Of a stretch of 64,000 nt of DNA, positions 17,152 through 26,999 are shown piece by piece. A program made the position numbers and the translations under genes. Position 1 is the first letter of the stretch. Every line of letters begins with the position of its first letter. Under the pieces are notes generated by a model, which saw only the letters and a list, made by a program, of their open reading frames with translations, made no database searches and was not told the DNA's origin. The DNA is from Wenyingzhuangia heitensis (lineage in GTDB: Bacteria; Bacteroidota; Bacteroidia; Flavobacteriales; Flavobacteriaceae), in contig NZ_JAASQL010000001.1 of NCBI RefSeq assembly GCF_011762155.1, positions 1,240,001-1,304,000 of the forward strand. Reading direction: 5' to 3'.

Positions 17152-19935
17152 ATGCGTGTTTTTATTTTCTTCTTTTTAGTGTTTACTACAATTTCTTTTT
17201 CGCAAGAGTTGCCTCCAATTAGTATTTATACGGCTAAAGATTATCATGCAGAAAATCAAAATTGGTCTATTACACAAGGGAAGAATAAACATGTTTATGT
17301 AGCAAATAATAAAGGACTATTAGAGTTTGATGGTGCTGTTTGGAGCTTGTATCCTACACCCAACGAGACTATTTTAAGAGCTATTAATGTAATTGATGAT
17401 AAAATATTTGGGGGATTTTACAATGGTTTTGGTTATTGGCAAAAAAATATAAAAGGAGCTCTAGTTTATACTTCATTATCCGATGAAATTGAGTTGTTAG
17501 AAGATGAACAATTTTGGAAAATAGAAGAAGTAGAGGGGTGGGTTATTTTTCAATCCTTGCAAAGAATTTATTTGTATAATTTAAAAACAAATAAATACAA
17601 GTTAATAGAATCGTCAACACAAATACTACACATGTATTTGGTAGATAACATATTGTATTATCAGGAATTAAACAAAGGAATTTATAAATTAGAAAAAGGG
17701 ATTCCTAAGTTGGTCTCTAATTCAGAAAAAATATTAAAAAGTATTGTTGTTGGCTTGCATACTATAAACGGATCGTTGGTTTGTGTTACAAATAATAATG
17801 GAGTTTTTAAGTTAGAAAAGGAACAATTAATAGCTTGGAATCCTGAAATAAATAAGCAAATAGAATCCTATACGATTTACAGTAGTTGTAAATTAAAAAA
17901 TGGCAACTTAGTATTGGGAACTATATCTAATGGGGTATTTATAGTTCATCAAAAAGAGGGAATTACACTTTGTATTAATCAAAAAAAAGGACTGGGTAAC
18001 AATACTGTTTTAAGTTTGTTTGAGGATGCCGAACAGAATATTTGGTTAGGTTTAGATGATGGAGTAAATGTGATAGATATGAATACTCCGTTTAAAGTTT
18101 ATAAAGACTTAAATGGAATTATTGGTACCGTATACACATCGGTAGTTTATCAGGATAGAATTTATTTAGGTACCAATCAGGGATTGTTTAGTAAAAAATA
18201 CAATTCTAAAGAAGATTTTAAAATGTTACCCAAAACAGGGGGACAGGTATGGGAATTAAAAATAATAGAAGATACTCTTTTTTGTGGACACAACTCTGGA
18301 ACTTATCTGGTAAAAAACAATAGAGTAGAATTGATAAGTGAAATTGCAGGAACGTGGAACATAAAACCTTTGTCCTCGTCTACCTTTTTACAAGGGAACT
18401 ATTCAGGATTGTATGTGTTTCAAAAAGTAAACGGAAAGTGGGGGTTGAAAAATAAAATAAAAGGATTTAATATTTCTAGTAGGTCTTTTGAGTTTTTAAA
18501 TGATCATACCATTTTTGTGAATCACGAATATAAAGGAATTTATAAACTAACGGTAGATAAAGAATTAACCCAAGTTTCTAATATCTCTATTATTGGCAAT
18601 ATTTCTAAAGGATTACATTCTTCTTTAATAAAATATAAAGATCATATTTTATATTCCTATAAAGAGGGAGTGTATCAATACAATACAGAAAAATCAATTT
18701 TTCTAAAAGATAGTATTTTGTCTAGTCTTTGGTCTTCTAAAAACTATATTTCAGGAGTTTTAATAAAAACAGATGCAAAAGATAAACTATGGGGGTTTTC
18801 CAAAAAAGAAGTAATTTGTATAGAACAAGGAGGATTAACTTCTAAACCAATTGTTACCAGAATATCCATTCCTTTAAAATTAAGAAAAGGAGCTACTGGA
18901 TTTGAAAACATTAGTTATTTACCTAATCAAAAATACTTATTAGGAAACTCTAATGGGTATATAACTTTAGAGCCTAACAATACAAGTCAACAACAAGATT
19001 ATAAAGTTCAAGTTAATCAAATAAAAAACGGATCCTTTAATCAGCAGTTTGCCAATGTTCATTTAAAAGATGAAATTAGTTTTGAGAATAAGAACAACAA
19101 TTTTGAGTTTTATTGTAGTGTTCCTGTGTTTAATGACTATACTCAAGTAGAATATCAATACAAATTAAAAGGACTAAGTAATCTTTGGAGTCCGTGGTCT
19201 AACGATAGTAAAATTCTATTAAAAAACATTCCATTTGGATCTTATAAATTATCTATCAGAGCTAAGGTAGATGGTATTTTAACAAATAATATAGAAAACT
19301 ATTCTTTTAAAATTAAAATGCCCTGGTATATTTCTACACCAATGCTACTTTTATATGTAATTGTAATGGTTTTATTTTCTGTTTTTATGCACACTATGTA
19401 TAATAGAAGATACAACAAACAGAGAAAAAAATTATTGATAGAAAAACAAAGAGAATTAGAATTTCATAAATTAGAAAATGAAAAAAGGTTAACACTTTTA
19501 GAGAATGAAAAGCTTGAAGAAGATTTTGAATTAAAAAGTAAAGAGTTAGCAGGTTCTACTATGAATATTATTAAGAAGAATGAACTCTTAAACACGATTA
19601 AGGAAGAGTTGTTAAAAGGAGAGCAAAAAAACATTAACAATGTTGTGAAAATTATTGATAAAAGTTTAAATAATGTTGATGACTGGAAGTTATTTGAAGA
19701 AGCTTTTAATAATGCGGACAAAGATTTTGTGAAAAAAATTAAAAATCTTCATCCTGTATTAACTTCTAATGATTTAAGATTGTGTGCTTATTTAAGACTA
19801 AACCTTTCTTCTAAAGAAATTGCTCCATTGTTAAATATATCGCCTAAAAGTATAGAGGTTAAAAGATATAGATTAAGAAAAAAGATGAACTTATCTGGAG
19901 ATCAAAATTTAACCGATTACATATTGGCTATATAG
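17152..19935 (+). CDS. Membrane one-component sensor/regulator (propeller, Y_Y_Y, LuxR-type HTH)
   Basis: This 927-residue protein has a signal peptide (about 1-18) and a periplasmic two-component-regulator-type beta-propeller (about 30-620; blades such as NIWLGLDDGVNVID). A Y_Y_Y domain follows (about 640-715, VEYQYKLKGLSNLWSPWS), then one transmembrane helix (about 725-745, MLLLYVIVMVLFSVFM), a cytosolic coiled coil (about 755-810) and a C-terminal LuxR/GerE-like helix-turn-helix (LNLSSKEIAPLLNISPKSIE). There is no kinase or receiver domain. It lies directly upstream of SusC and most likely senses an oligosaccharide in the periplasm and activates the locus. How a membrane-held HTH reaches its promoter is an open point for this class. 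Confidence 0.85.
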   Translation: MRVFIFFFLVFTTISFSQELPPISIYTAKDYHAENQNWSITQGKNKHVYVANNKGLLEFDGAVWSLYPTPNETILRAINVIDDKIFGGFYNGFGYWQKNIKGALVYTSLSDEIELLEDEQFWKIEEVEGWVIFQSLQRIYLYNLKTNKYKLIESSTQILHMYLVDNILYYQELNKGIYKLEKGIPKLVSNSEKILKSIVVGLHTINGSLVCVTNNNGVFKLEKEQLIAWNPEINKQIESYTIYSSCKLKNGNLVLGTISNGVFIVHQKEGITLCINQKKGLGNNTVLSLFEDAEQNIWLGLDDGVNVIDMNTPFKVYKDLNGIIGTVYTSVVYQDRIYLGTNQGLFSKKYNSKEDFKMLPKTGGQVWELKIIEDTLFCGHNSGTYLVKNNRVELISEIAGTWNIKPLSSSTFLQGNYSGLYVFQKVNGKWGLKNKIKGFNISSRSFEFLNDHTIFVNHEYKGIYKLTVDKELTQVSNISIIGNISKGLHSSLIKYKDHILYSYKEGVYQYNTEKSIFLKDSILSSLWSSKNYISGVLIKTDAKDKLWGFSKKEVICIEQGGLTSKPIVTRISIPLKLRKGATGFENISYLPNQKYLLGNSNGYITLEPNNTSQQQDYKVQVNQIKNGSFNQQFANVHLKDEISFENKNNNFEFYCSVPVFNDYTQVEYQYKLKGLSNLWSPWSNDSKILLKNIPFGSYKLSIRAKVDGILTNNIENYSFKIKMPWYISTPMLLLYVIVMVLFSVFMHTMYNRRYNKQRKKLLIEKQRELEFHKLENEKRLTLLENEKLEEDFELKSKELAGSTMNIIKKNELLNTIKEELLKGEQKNINNVVKIIDKSLNNVDDWKLFEEAFNNADKDFVKKIKNLHPVLTSNDLRLCAYLRLNLSSKEIAPLLNISPKSIEVKRYRLRKKMNLSGDQNLTDYILAI

Positions 19936-19954
19936 CCTTTAAATTTATATAATT

Positions 19955-20001
19955 AAGAAAAAGCCTTCCTTTTTAGAAATAAAAAGGAAGGCTTTTTCTT
20001 T
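19955..20001 (+). terminator. Strong terminator after the sensor/regulator gene
   Basis: A 20-bp stem (arms at 19955-19974 and 19981-20000, AAGAAAAAGCCTTCC paired with GGAAGGCTTTTTCTT) is followed by T-rich sequence. Confidence 0.9.
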
Positions 20002-20294
20002 GGTAGATGTATTGTTTATACAATACATCTGTTTTCTTTTTAGCGGTTGTCTTTCTTTAAAGAGTTGTTTTGTATGTGTTTTATGAGTGTTTTATACACT
20101 ACACTATTGTATAATACCACTACAGTACCACTACAAAATTAAAAAAGAGACTTTTTTTAACTATAACAACCCTTTGCAAACCCTACTAGTAGGTAAATAA
20201 AACATGTTGTATGTTTTTTGTAGGGGCTTGTTTTATTAAATTATCATTTAATAGCTGTTAAATTTGTGATAAATGCAATTTTAATACTATAAAC
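20002..20294 (+). promoter_or_regulatory. SusC promoter region with second hairpin, direct repeat, palindrome and -7 box
   Basis: No gene is present. In order I see a perfect 11-bp hairpin at 20005-20030 (AGATGTATTGT / ACAATACATCT) followed by T-rich sequence, a tandem repeat of TACCACTACA at 20115-20124 and 20126-20135, and a 12-nt palindrome CCTACTAGTAGG at 20182-20193. The CCCTAC at 20181 is mirrored by GTAGGGG at 20220. A -7 box TAAATTTG lies at 20259-20266, 29 nt before the SusC start codon. The repeats are candidate binding sites for the upstream sensor/regulator. Confidence 0.5.
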
Positions 20295-23200
20295 ATGAAA
20301 AAACTCATTTACTTGATTCCATTATTAATGATATCGTTCTTTTCTTACTCTCAAGAGAAAAATGTAGTTGGAATTATTACTGATTTAAAAACGGGAGACG
20401 TTTTACCAGGTGTTAGTGTACTAGTAAAAGGGACAACAAAAGGTACTTACTCTAATTTTGATGGAGAGTACAAACTTTCTAATATAACTAACGGTCAAAT
20501 TTTAAAAATAAGTTATTTAGGATATACTCCTCAAGAAATAACTGTTGCCTCAAGTAATTTAGATATACAGTTAGAGGAGGACATAGAATCTTTATCAGAA
20601 GTAGTGGTAATTGGTTACGGAACTCAAAAAAAGAAAGAAGTAACAGGAGCTGTTTCGGTAGTAAATGCTGAAGTAATAGAAGCCTTAAACCCTACAAGGG
20701 TAGAGCAGGCTTTGCAAGGACAAGTTTCTGGTGTTAATATTACTTCAACATCAGGTGCTCCTGGTAGCGGAATGAATATTAGAATTAGAGGAGTTTCTAC
20801 AAACGGTGATAGTAGACCTTTAATATTAGTAGATGGAAACCCTATTACAGATTTGTCTGTAATTAATCCAAATGATATTAAAAGTGTAAATGTATTAAAA
20901 GATGCAACGGCAGGTATTTATGGAGTACGTGCTGCTAACGGAGTTATTTTAATAGAGACCAAAACAGGTAGTAAAAAAAGTGATCTAAAATTTAATTTAA
21001 CAGCTAACTATAGTTTACAGCAAACAAGTAACGAGTTAGATTTATTAGATGCTAAAGGTTTGGCAGCTTATGTTAATGAGGCTACCGGAACGGATAGATA
21101 TTTTATCCATCCTACTACAGGTTTGGTATACGACACAAATGTTAGTGCTGTTAATGCATTGCCAAACACAGATTGGCAAAATGAGGTGTTTGAGTTAGCT
21201 CCATCTTATGATGTAAATCTTACAGCTAGTGGAGGTACAGAAAAATTAGCGTATTCTTTTGGGACATCTTTTTTATCACAAGACGGAATTGTAGGGGGAG
21301 ACAAATCTAACTACAACAGGTTTACAGCTAGAACCAATCTTCAATATGATGTTACTGATAAATTAAAATTAGCGGCAACAGCTATTTACACACGTTCGCA
21401 AAAAAACAAATTACAAGAAGGTGGAATTGGAGCGGTATTATACAACGCTATAAATGCAGATCCTTTTACATTACCCGTAGATCCAACTCCTTTGGCAGAT
21501 GTAGGTTTTGAAGAACTTAGAAATGGATATGGTATTGTACAAACAGGAGCGATAGAGGTGTCAAACCCTTTGTCTCAAATGGCGAGCACGTATGACACGG
21601 ATATTATCAATAAAATAAGTCCAACAATTTCAGCAGAATATAGTTTTACAGATCATTTGTCAGTAAAAAGTAAATATTTAATGAACCATGCTACGGTAGA
21701 TATTGAAACTTTTAGACCTCTTGTGTTTATGGGGCAAAACAAATCTTTAAGTAGAATTAATAATAATGAATATGTAGAAAACGTAGATACTTTTGACGAT
21801 TATACTTGGAATAACATAATCACGTACCAAAATACATTTAATGATGTTCACAACTTAACAGTGCTTTTAGGTCATGAAATGGTGGAGTTTAGAGGTAAGT
21901 ATAAAGGGCAAACAGGAATTGGTTTAAAAAATGGAGACAATACATACGAACAAGCAAGTATTGCAAATTCAGAAACTGTAAACCCGCGTTACCAGCCTGC
22001 AGATATTGAATCTGGTGCTAACCAATTTAAAAACAGATTGCAATCTGTTTTTACAAGACTACAGTACAATTACAAAGAAAAATACTTGGTATCTGCAGTT
22101 TTTCGTAGAGATGCCTCTTCAAAATTTAACAAAGGGAATAACGTAGGGTATTTCCCATCAATATCCTTAGGATGGAATTTATCAGACGAAGCATTTTTAA
22201 AGGATCATAAAAACATAAGTTCTTTAAAATTAAGAGGAAGTTATGGTACTATTGGTAACGATAGAATAGACGGAGATTTTCCTTACGTAGGTTTGTTAGA
22301 CGGAGAAGGAACGTATAGTACTAATGAAGAAGATGAAATATCTGATTTATTAGTGGGAGTTGCCGAAGGTAAATTAGGAAATCCATCTTTAAAATGGGAA
22401 ACTACAACCACTGCAAACTTTGGTATAGACTTATCCTTGTTAAAAAATAGATTAACGTTTACTGCAGATGTATTTAAAAAAGTAACGGATGATTTATTGA
22501 TTAGTGCAGAATCATCTGCCTTAACAGGAGTTGCAGGAATTGGTTCTAGTGCACCGTTCATCAATGCAGGTTCTGTAGAAAATTCAGGAGTAGAGTTCTT
22601 AGTTTCTTATAGAGACCAGTTGTCTAAAGATTTTAAGTTTAATGCTAGTTTAAACTTTGCAACCCTTAAAAACGAAGTTACTTATGTAGGAAACTTAGCT
22701 GGTTTTGAACAAGGAGGTGCTTTTGGTGTAGGTACAGGTATTGTTCCATCTCGTATGGAAGCAGGTCATGCTTTGGGGTATTTCTACGGATATAAAACCA
22801 ATGGAATTTATCAAAATCAAGCAGAAATAGATGCTTTAAACGCAAATGCACCAGACAATGAGTACCATTCTGGAGCAGGAGTTGGAGATTTAAAATTTGT
22901 AGATACCAACGGAGATGGTGTTATTTCTGAAGAAGACAAAACAGATATTGGAGACCCTATTGCAGATTTAACAGCAGGTTTAAACTTAGGGTTTACCTAC
23001 AAAAACATAGATTTTAGTGCATCAGCTATCGGTTCTTTTGGAAACGAAATGGTTAGAGATTATGAACGTTTAAATTTATTGGCAAATAAAAGCACAAGAG
23101 TTTTAGATAGATGGACACCTACAAACCCAAGTAATACAGTTCCTAGAGCTACTACAGGGGCTTCTATCAACACAGATTTGTTTTCAGATTATTATGTAGA

Positions 23201-23462
23201 AGATGCTTCGTATATCAGAATTCAGAACGTACAAATAGGTTACAATTTTGATAAAAAAATACTAGAAAAAATTGGAGTAGATAGAGCAAGGTTGTTTTTG
23301 TCTGCAAATAATCTACACACATTTACAGATTATTCAGGATACGATCCTTCTGCTTCTGGATCAGGGACAGACGGAAAAGGAGATCCTATTGGAGCTGGAA
23401 TAGACAGAGGTTTTTACCCTGTTGCAACAACATACATTTTGGGACTTAACTTAACTTTTTAA
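20295..23462 (+). CDS. SusC-like TonB-dependent outer-membrane glycan importer
   Basis: This 1055-residue protein has a signal peptide (about 1-19), a carboxypeptidase-D-regulatory-like domain (about 22-98, VVGIITDLKTGDVLPGVSV), a TonB box region, a plug (about 112-225, IRIRGVSTNGDSRPLILVDG) and a 22-strand beta-barrel ending in aromatic LGLNLTF. It forms the pore of a SusCD complex that imports oligosaccharides. It starts the operon with SusD nine bases downstream. The neighbouring GH16 and GH3 genes point to beta-glucan oligosaccharides such as laminarin fragments. The promoter region upstream holds several symmetrical elements. Confidence 0.95.
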   Translation: MKKLIYLIPLLMISFFSYSQEKNVVGIITDLKTGDVLPGVSVLVKGTTKGTYSNFDGEYKLSNITNGQILKISYLGYTPQEITVASSNLDIQLEEDIESLSEVVVIGYGTQKKKEVTGAVSVVNAEVIEALNPTRVEQALQGQVSGVNITSTSGAPGSGMNIRIRGVSTNGDSRPLILVDGNPITDLSVINPNDIKSVNVLKDATAGIYGVRAANGVILIETKTGSKKSDLKFNLTANYSLQQTSNELDLLDAKGLAAYVNEATGTDRYFIHPTTGLVYDTNVSAVNALPNTDWQNEVFELAPSYDVNLTASGGTEKLAYSFGTSFLSQDGIVGGDKSNYNRFTARTNLQYDVTDKLKLAATAIYTRSQKNKLQEGGIGAVLYNAINADPFTLPVDPTPLADVGFEELRNGYGIVQTGAIEVSNPLSQMASTYDTDIINKISPTISAEYSFTDHLSVKSKYLMNHATVDIETFRPLVFMGQNKSLSRINNNEYVENVDTFDDYTWNNIITYQNTFNDVHNLTVLLGHEMVEFRGKYKGQTGIGLKNGDNTYEQASIANSETVNPRYQPADIESGANQFKNRLQSVFTRLQYNYKEKYLVSAVFRRDASSKFNKGNNVGYFPSISLGWNLSDEAFLKDHKNISSLKLRGSYGTIGNDRIDGDFPYVGLLDGEGTYSTNEEDEISDLLVGVAEGKLGNPSLKWETTTTANFGIDLSLLKNRLTFTADVFKKVTDDLLISAESSALTGVAGIGSSAPFINAGSVENSGVEFLVSYRDQLSKDFKFNASLNFATLKNEVTYVGNLAGFEQGGAFGVGTGIVPSRMEAGHALGYFYGYKTNGIYQNQAEIDALNANAPDNEYHSGAGVGDLKFVDTNGDGVISEEDKTDIGDPIADLTAGLNLGFTYKNIDFSASAIGSFGNEMVRDYERLNLLANKSTRVLDRWTPTNPSNTVPRATTGASINTDLFSDYYVEDASYIRIQNVQIGYNFDKKILEKIGVDRARLFLSANNLHTFTDYSGYDPSASGSGTDGKGDPIGAGIDRGFYPVATTYILGLNLTF

Positions 23463-23471
23463 AGAATTACC

Positions 23472-25043
23472 ATGAAAATAGATAAACTAAAAAAATACAG
23501 TAAAATTCTAACGTTAAGCGTAATGTTTGGTTATACGTTAGTGGGTTGTGATGATTTTATAAATGATTTAGAACCTGTAGGTGCAGTCTCAGATGAATAC
23601 TTTAATTCAGAAGAAGAATATGAAAAAGCACTAATAGGTGCTTACGACATGTTACAGTCTACCTATGTAAACATATTAACAGTTGCAGGAGCTGCAGATG
23701 ATATTATTGTAGGTGGAGATGCAAACAATTACGATCAGCCTACTTTACAAAGAATAGATAAAATGGATCAAACTCCAGCAGACAACAACCAATTAAGAGA
23801 TGTTTGGAAGTTTATGTACGCAGCAATGGGTAGAGCTAATTATGTGTTAGAGTTTCAAGATAAAACTGCATTTGAAGGAAGAGATGAAATTATAGCACAA
23901 GCATATTTTTTAAGAGCCTATTTTACTTTTGAATTGGCAAAATTCTTTGGAGATATTCCTTTGGCGGTAGAAGAAAGAGATGGTGTTGCTAGAATTCAGG
24001 ATAAAAGAATTAGAATTGGTGAACAATATGATGTAAACCGTATAGGAAGCATTGCACAAGTATATGCTTTGATAGAGGAAGATTTAAAAGAAGCTATTTT
24101 AAACTTACCCGTAACTCAAAATGAAAAATATGAAATTACCAAAGGAGCTGCTCAAGCTTTGTTAGGTAAAGTGTATTTGTATCACGGTACGTTTGATAAT
24201 ACTCAGTTTGAAAACGCAGTAAATCAATTAAATACAGTAATTAATAGTGGAGAATATACACTAGCAGATATTTCAACTTTATTCGAAAAAAGCGGAGAGA
24301 ACGGAGTGGAATCTGTTTTTGAAGTTCAGTACACAAGTATTGAAGGTGCAGGTTGGGATTGTATCCAATGTAGTGAGGGAAATTATTTACCACAAAACAA
24401 TGCTCCAAGAGATTTTACAGGAGCTACTTACAAAGCAGGTTGGGGATTTAGTTTGCCAACACAACAATTATACAATGCTTTTGAAAATGGAGATTTAAGA
24501 AGAGATGTAACCATTTTAGCACCCGCAGCAGGAGAGTATACGGCTAGTAGAGAAAACACGGGTTATTTTTCTAAAAAATACCTTCCTACACAAGCTAATG
24601 AAAGTACAAGAGCCGGTTCAGACCCTTTAAACTACGATAATAATTACAGAGCTATTCGTTATGCAGATGTATTACTAATGGCTGCTGAGGCAGAGGTGCA
24701 AAGCAATGGATCCACAGGAAATGCTATTACTTATTTAAACCAAGTGAGAGCAAGAGCGTTTGGGAACAATACTCATGATTATCCTTTTAATGGAGAATCT
24801 AATTTGTTAGAGGCAATTTATGCAGAAAGACGTGTTGAATTGGCAGGAGAAGGACACCGATTTTTTGATTTGGTAAGAACAGGAAAAGCCAGTGCCGCTT
24901 TTGCAAGTTACAATGCGACCAAACCAAACGAATTTGGAGAAATTACTTTTGAGGAAAACAAAAATGAAGTGTTTCCTATTCCTTTAGTTGAATTAGAATT
25001 GGCAAATGCCGTAACTACTTGGGGACAAAATCCAAACTATTAA
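23472..25043 (+). CDS. SusD/RagB-family surface glycan-binding lipoprotein
   Basis: This 523-residue lipoprotein has lipobox YTLVGC (Cys26). The SusD/RagB helical core is clear: SDEYFNSEEEYEKALIGAYD near the start, LRAYFTFELAKFFGDIPL in the middle and ITYLNQVRARA plus YAERRVELAGEGHRFFDLVR towards the end. It caps the SusC barrel at the outer surface and captures glycan. It follows SusC by nine bases and so shares its operon. The substrate is inferred from the locus. Confidence 0.95.
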   Translation: MKIDKLKKYSKILTLSVMFGYTLVGCDDFINDLEPVGAVSDEYFNSEEEYEKALIGAYDMLQSTYVNILTVAGAADDIIVGGDANNYDQPTLQRIDKMDQTPADNNQLRDVWKFMYAAMGRANYVLEFQDKTAFEGRDEIIAQAYFLRAYFTFELAKFFGDIPLAVEERDGVARIQDKRIRIGEQYDVNRIGSIAQVYALIEEDLKEAILNLPVTQNEKYEITKGAAQALLGKVYLYHGTFDNTQFENAVNQLNTVINSGEYTLADISTLFEKSGENGVESVFEVQYTSIEGAGWDCIQCSEGNYLPQNNAPRDFTGATYKAGWGFSLPTQQLYNAFENGDLRRDVTILAPAAGEYTASRENTGYFSKKYLPTQANESTRAGSDPLNYDNNYRAIRYADVLLMAAEAEVQSNGSTGNAITYLNQVRARAFGNNTHDYPFNGESNLLEAIYAERRVELAGEGHRFFDLVRTGKASAAFASYNATKPNEFGEITFEENKNEVFPIPLVELELANAVTTWGQNPNY

Positions 25044-25086
25044 GAATACAGATTAAGATTAAAATATAAACTTAAAAATTAAAATT

Positions 25087-26541
25087 ATGAATTTATTTAA
25101 AAAAGGAATTAGTGCTTTGCTTTGTGCAGGACTTATAGTGTCATGTAGTACCAATGATGAAGATTCAATCGCTTCTGGATCTGCCATTGCAAATTTAGAT
25201 TTTACAATTACATCCTCCGGTTTAGGGAATATAGTAAGTGTTACACCTTCAGCAACTGGAGCAGCTTCTTACTCCGTTGATTTTGGAACAGATGCTACAG
25301 ATGATGTGTTGGCAACTGTTGGACCTAAAGTTAGTTATACTTATCCATCGGTAGCAACTAGTTACGACATTACAGTAACAGCATCTGCAACAGGAGTAGA
25401 GAGTGTTTCTAAAACAACTTCTTACACAGTAGTTTTAGAACAATCGGACATTGTAGGTAGATGGGTGTTGTTGCATGAGGCAGGAGCTTTAGCAGTAGGA
25501 CCTAATTTAGAAGGTGTAGGTACTTGGTGGGCAAATGATCTTGCAACTGTAAAAACAAGAAGCTGTTTGTTTGATGATATTTACGAATTTAAAGCAGACA
25601 ATTCTTTTAACAATATTATAGGAGATGCTACTTGGTTAGAAGGATCTTGGGAAAGTGTTGAAACAGAAAGCTGCGGTACAGCAATATCTCCTTTTGACGG
25701 AAGTATAACTACAGCAACTTGGTCTCACGATCCAACTGCAGAAACAGTAACCATTAGTGGTTTGGGAGCATTCTTAGGAGTATCTAAAGTTCATAATAGT
25801 GGAGAACTTACAGACCCAGCAGGTGCTAAAGAAAGTATTACGTATAGTGGAGTGACTTTTTCTGAAGATAAAAATACAATGACTTTACATATCCAGTATG
25901 ATGGAGCGGGTAATACTTGGCAATTTAAATTTGCTAAAGAAGGTACAGCAGGAGCTGTATTACCAGAAATAGATAGTGATAATGATGGTGTAAACGATGC
26001 AGATGATGCGTGTCCAAATATTGCAGGAACAAACAACGGATGTCCTGATGTAACCGATGTAACAACTGTAGCAGCAACTCCAACGGCTTCTAACGTAGCT
26101 TCTATTTATAGTGATGCTTATACGAGTGTTGCCAATGTGAATGTAAACCCAGGTTGGGGACAAGCAACTAAATTTGCGGAAATTGAGCCTGAAACAGGAA
26201 ACAGTGTTCTTCAATATTCTTTCTTAGACTATCAAGGGACTACGTTTGATGCCATTAATATTTCTTCTTATACACACATTCATTTAGATGTACATTCTTC
26301 TGAAATTGACAAGTTAAATATTACGTTAATCAATACAGCAGATGCTAGTGGAACTACTTTTGAAGTGGGAGTTGATAACGTATTAACAAGTGGAGAATGG
26401 ACTTCTATAGACATTCCGTTGGCAGACTTTGTAGGGTTAACTGCAAGTGGAGCCATAGATCAATTAAAGTATGGAGTGTCTGAAGATGGTACTGCAACAG
26501 GAGCTTCTTCTTTCCATGTAGATAACATCTATTTATACTAA
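25087..26541 (+). CDS. Surface glycan-binding-type lipoprotein with PKD-like, lipocalin-like and TSP3 segments
   Basis: This 484-residue lipoprotein has lipobox LIVSC (Cys20). A PKD/Ig-like beta domain (about 35-118, YSVDFGTDATDDVLATVGPK) is followed by a region with VGRWVLLHEAGAL and YEFKADNSF, typical of small beta-barrel lipocalin-like domains in Bacteroidota. A calcium-binding thrombospondin type 3 repeat (about 297-320, SDNDGVNDADDACPNIAG) links to a C-terminal beta-sandwich module (about 330-484) that resembles carbohydrate-binding appendages. Its position third after SusC/SusD is that of a SusE/SusF-like surface glycan-binding protein. The exact ligand is not readable. A terminator follows, so the enzyme genes have separate transcription or readthrough. 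Confidence 0.75.
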   Translation: MNLFKKGISALLCAGLIVSCSTNDEDSIASGSAIANLDFTITSSGLGNIVSVTPSATGAASYSVDFGTDATDDVLATVGPKVSYTYPSVATSYDITVTASATGVESVSKTTSYTVVLEQSDIVGRWVLLHEAGALAVGPNLEGVGTWWANDLATVKTRSCLFDDIYEFKADNSFNNIIGDATWLEGSWESVETESCGTAISPFDGSITTATWSHDPTAETVTISGLGAFLGVSKVHNSGELTDPAGAKESITYSGVTFSEDKNTMTLHIQYDGAGNTWQFKFAKEGTAGAVLPEIDSDNDGVNDADDACPNIAGTNNGCPDVTDVTTVAATPTASNVASIYSDAYTSVANVNVNPGWGQATKFAEIEPETGNSVLQYSFLDYQGTTFDAINISSYTHIHLDVHSSEIDKLNITLINTADASGTTFEVGVDNVLTSGEWTSIDIPLADFVGLTASGAIDQLKYGVSEDGTATGASSFHVDNIYLY

Positions 26542-26999
26542 TAGCATACGTTTTTTACAATGATTTAATTTTAAAAGCGGTTAAATGTTTTTAACCGCTT
26601 TTATAAAATTTAAAAAAAGTTATGGGGATGTCAATTACACAAATGTTGTTCTTTTTTCTTGTCCTATTAGATGTAAAAAGCAATCAAACAATTACAAAAA
26701 AAACAGAAGTATTTTTAGATAAATAGACTCGTTTGTATTTAACGACTCCAGTAAAATTCTGAAAATTTTAAGATACAAATCTGTAATTAAAGTTTTCAGA
26801 ATATATAAGTGAGTTAGAGCTAGAAAGGCAAGTAATCAATACAAAATTGCATATGTAAATAAGCTAATGTTTGAAAGGATTCACAGTATTGGAAAAGGGA
26901 TCATTGATCAAATTAAAATAGAACTGGTTTTAGAATTGTGTAAATACATAAAATAACTTTTAAGAGTAAAGAATAATAATCAACAAAAAAAAGAATCAC
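26542..26999. other. 458-base gap before the GH16 gene
   Basis: I see the terminator at 26572-26603, an inverted repeat of ten bases (ATTCTGAAAA at 26756-26765, TTTTCAGAAT at 26793-26802), and a 29-codon frame starting at 26867 that I do not recognise and would not call a gene. No clear TAnnTTTG box is placed close to the GH16 start. The stretch looks like a regulatory leader or the remains of deleted sequence. Confidence 0.4.
26572..26603 (+). terminator. Terminator after the SusCD-lipoprotein operon
   Basis: The stem TAAAAGCGGTTAAA / TTTAACCGCTTTTA has a short loop. The run of T is weak after the stem, but symmetry is perfect. Confidence 0.75.

Noticed and set aside
26867-26956. 29-codon frame before GH16
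   Set aside because: It has no homologue that I recognise, no paralogue and no start context; frames of this length are common by chance.
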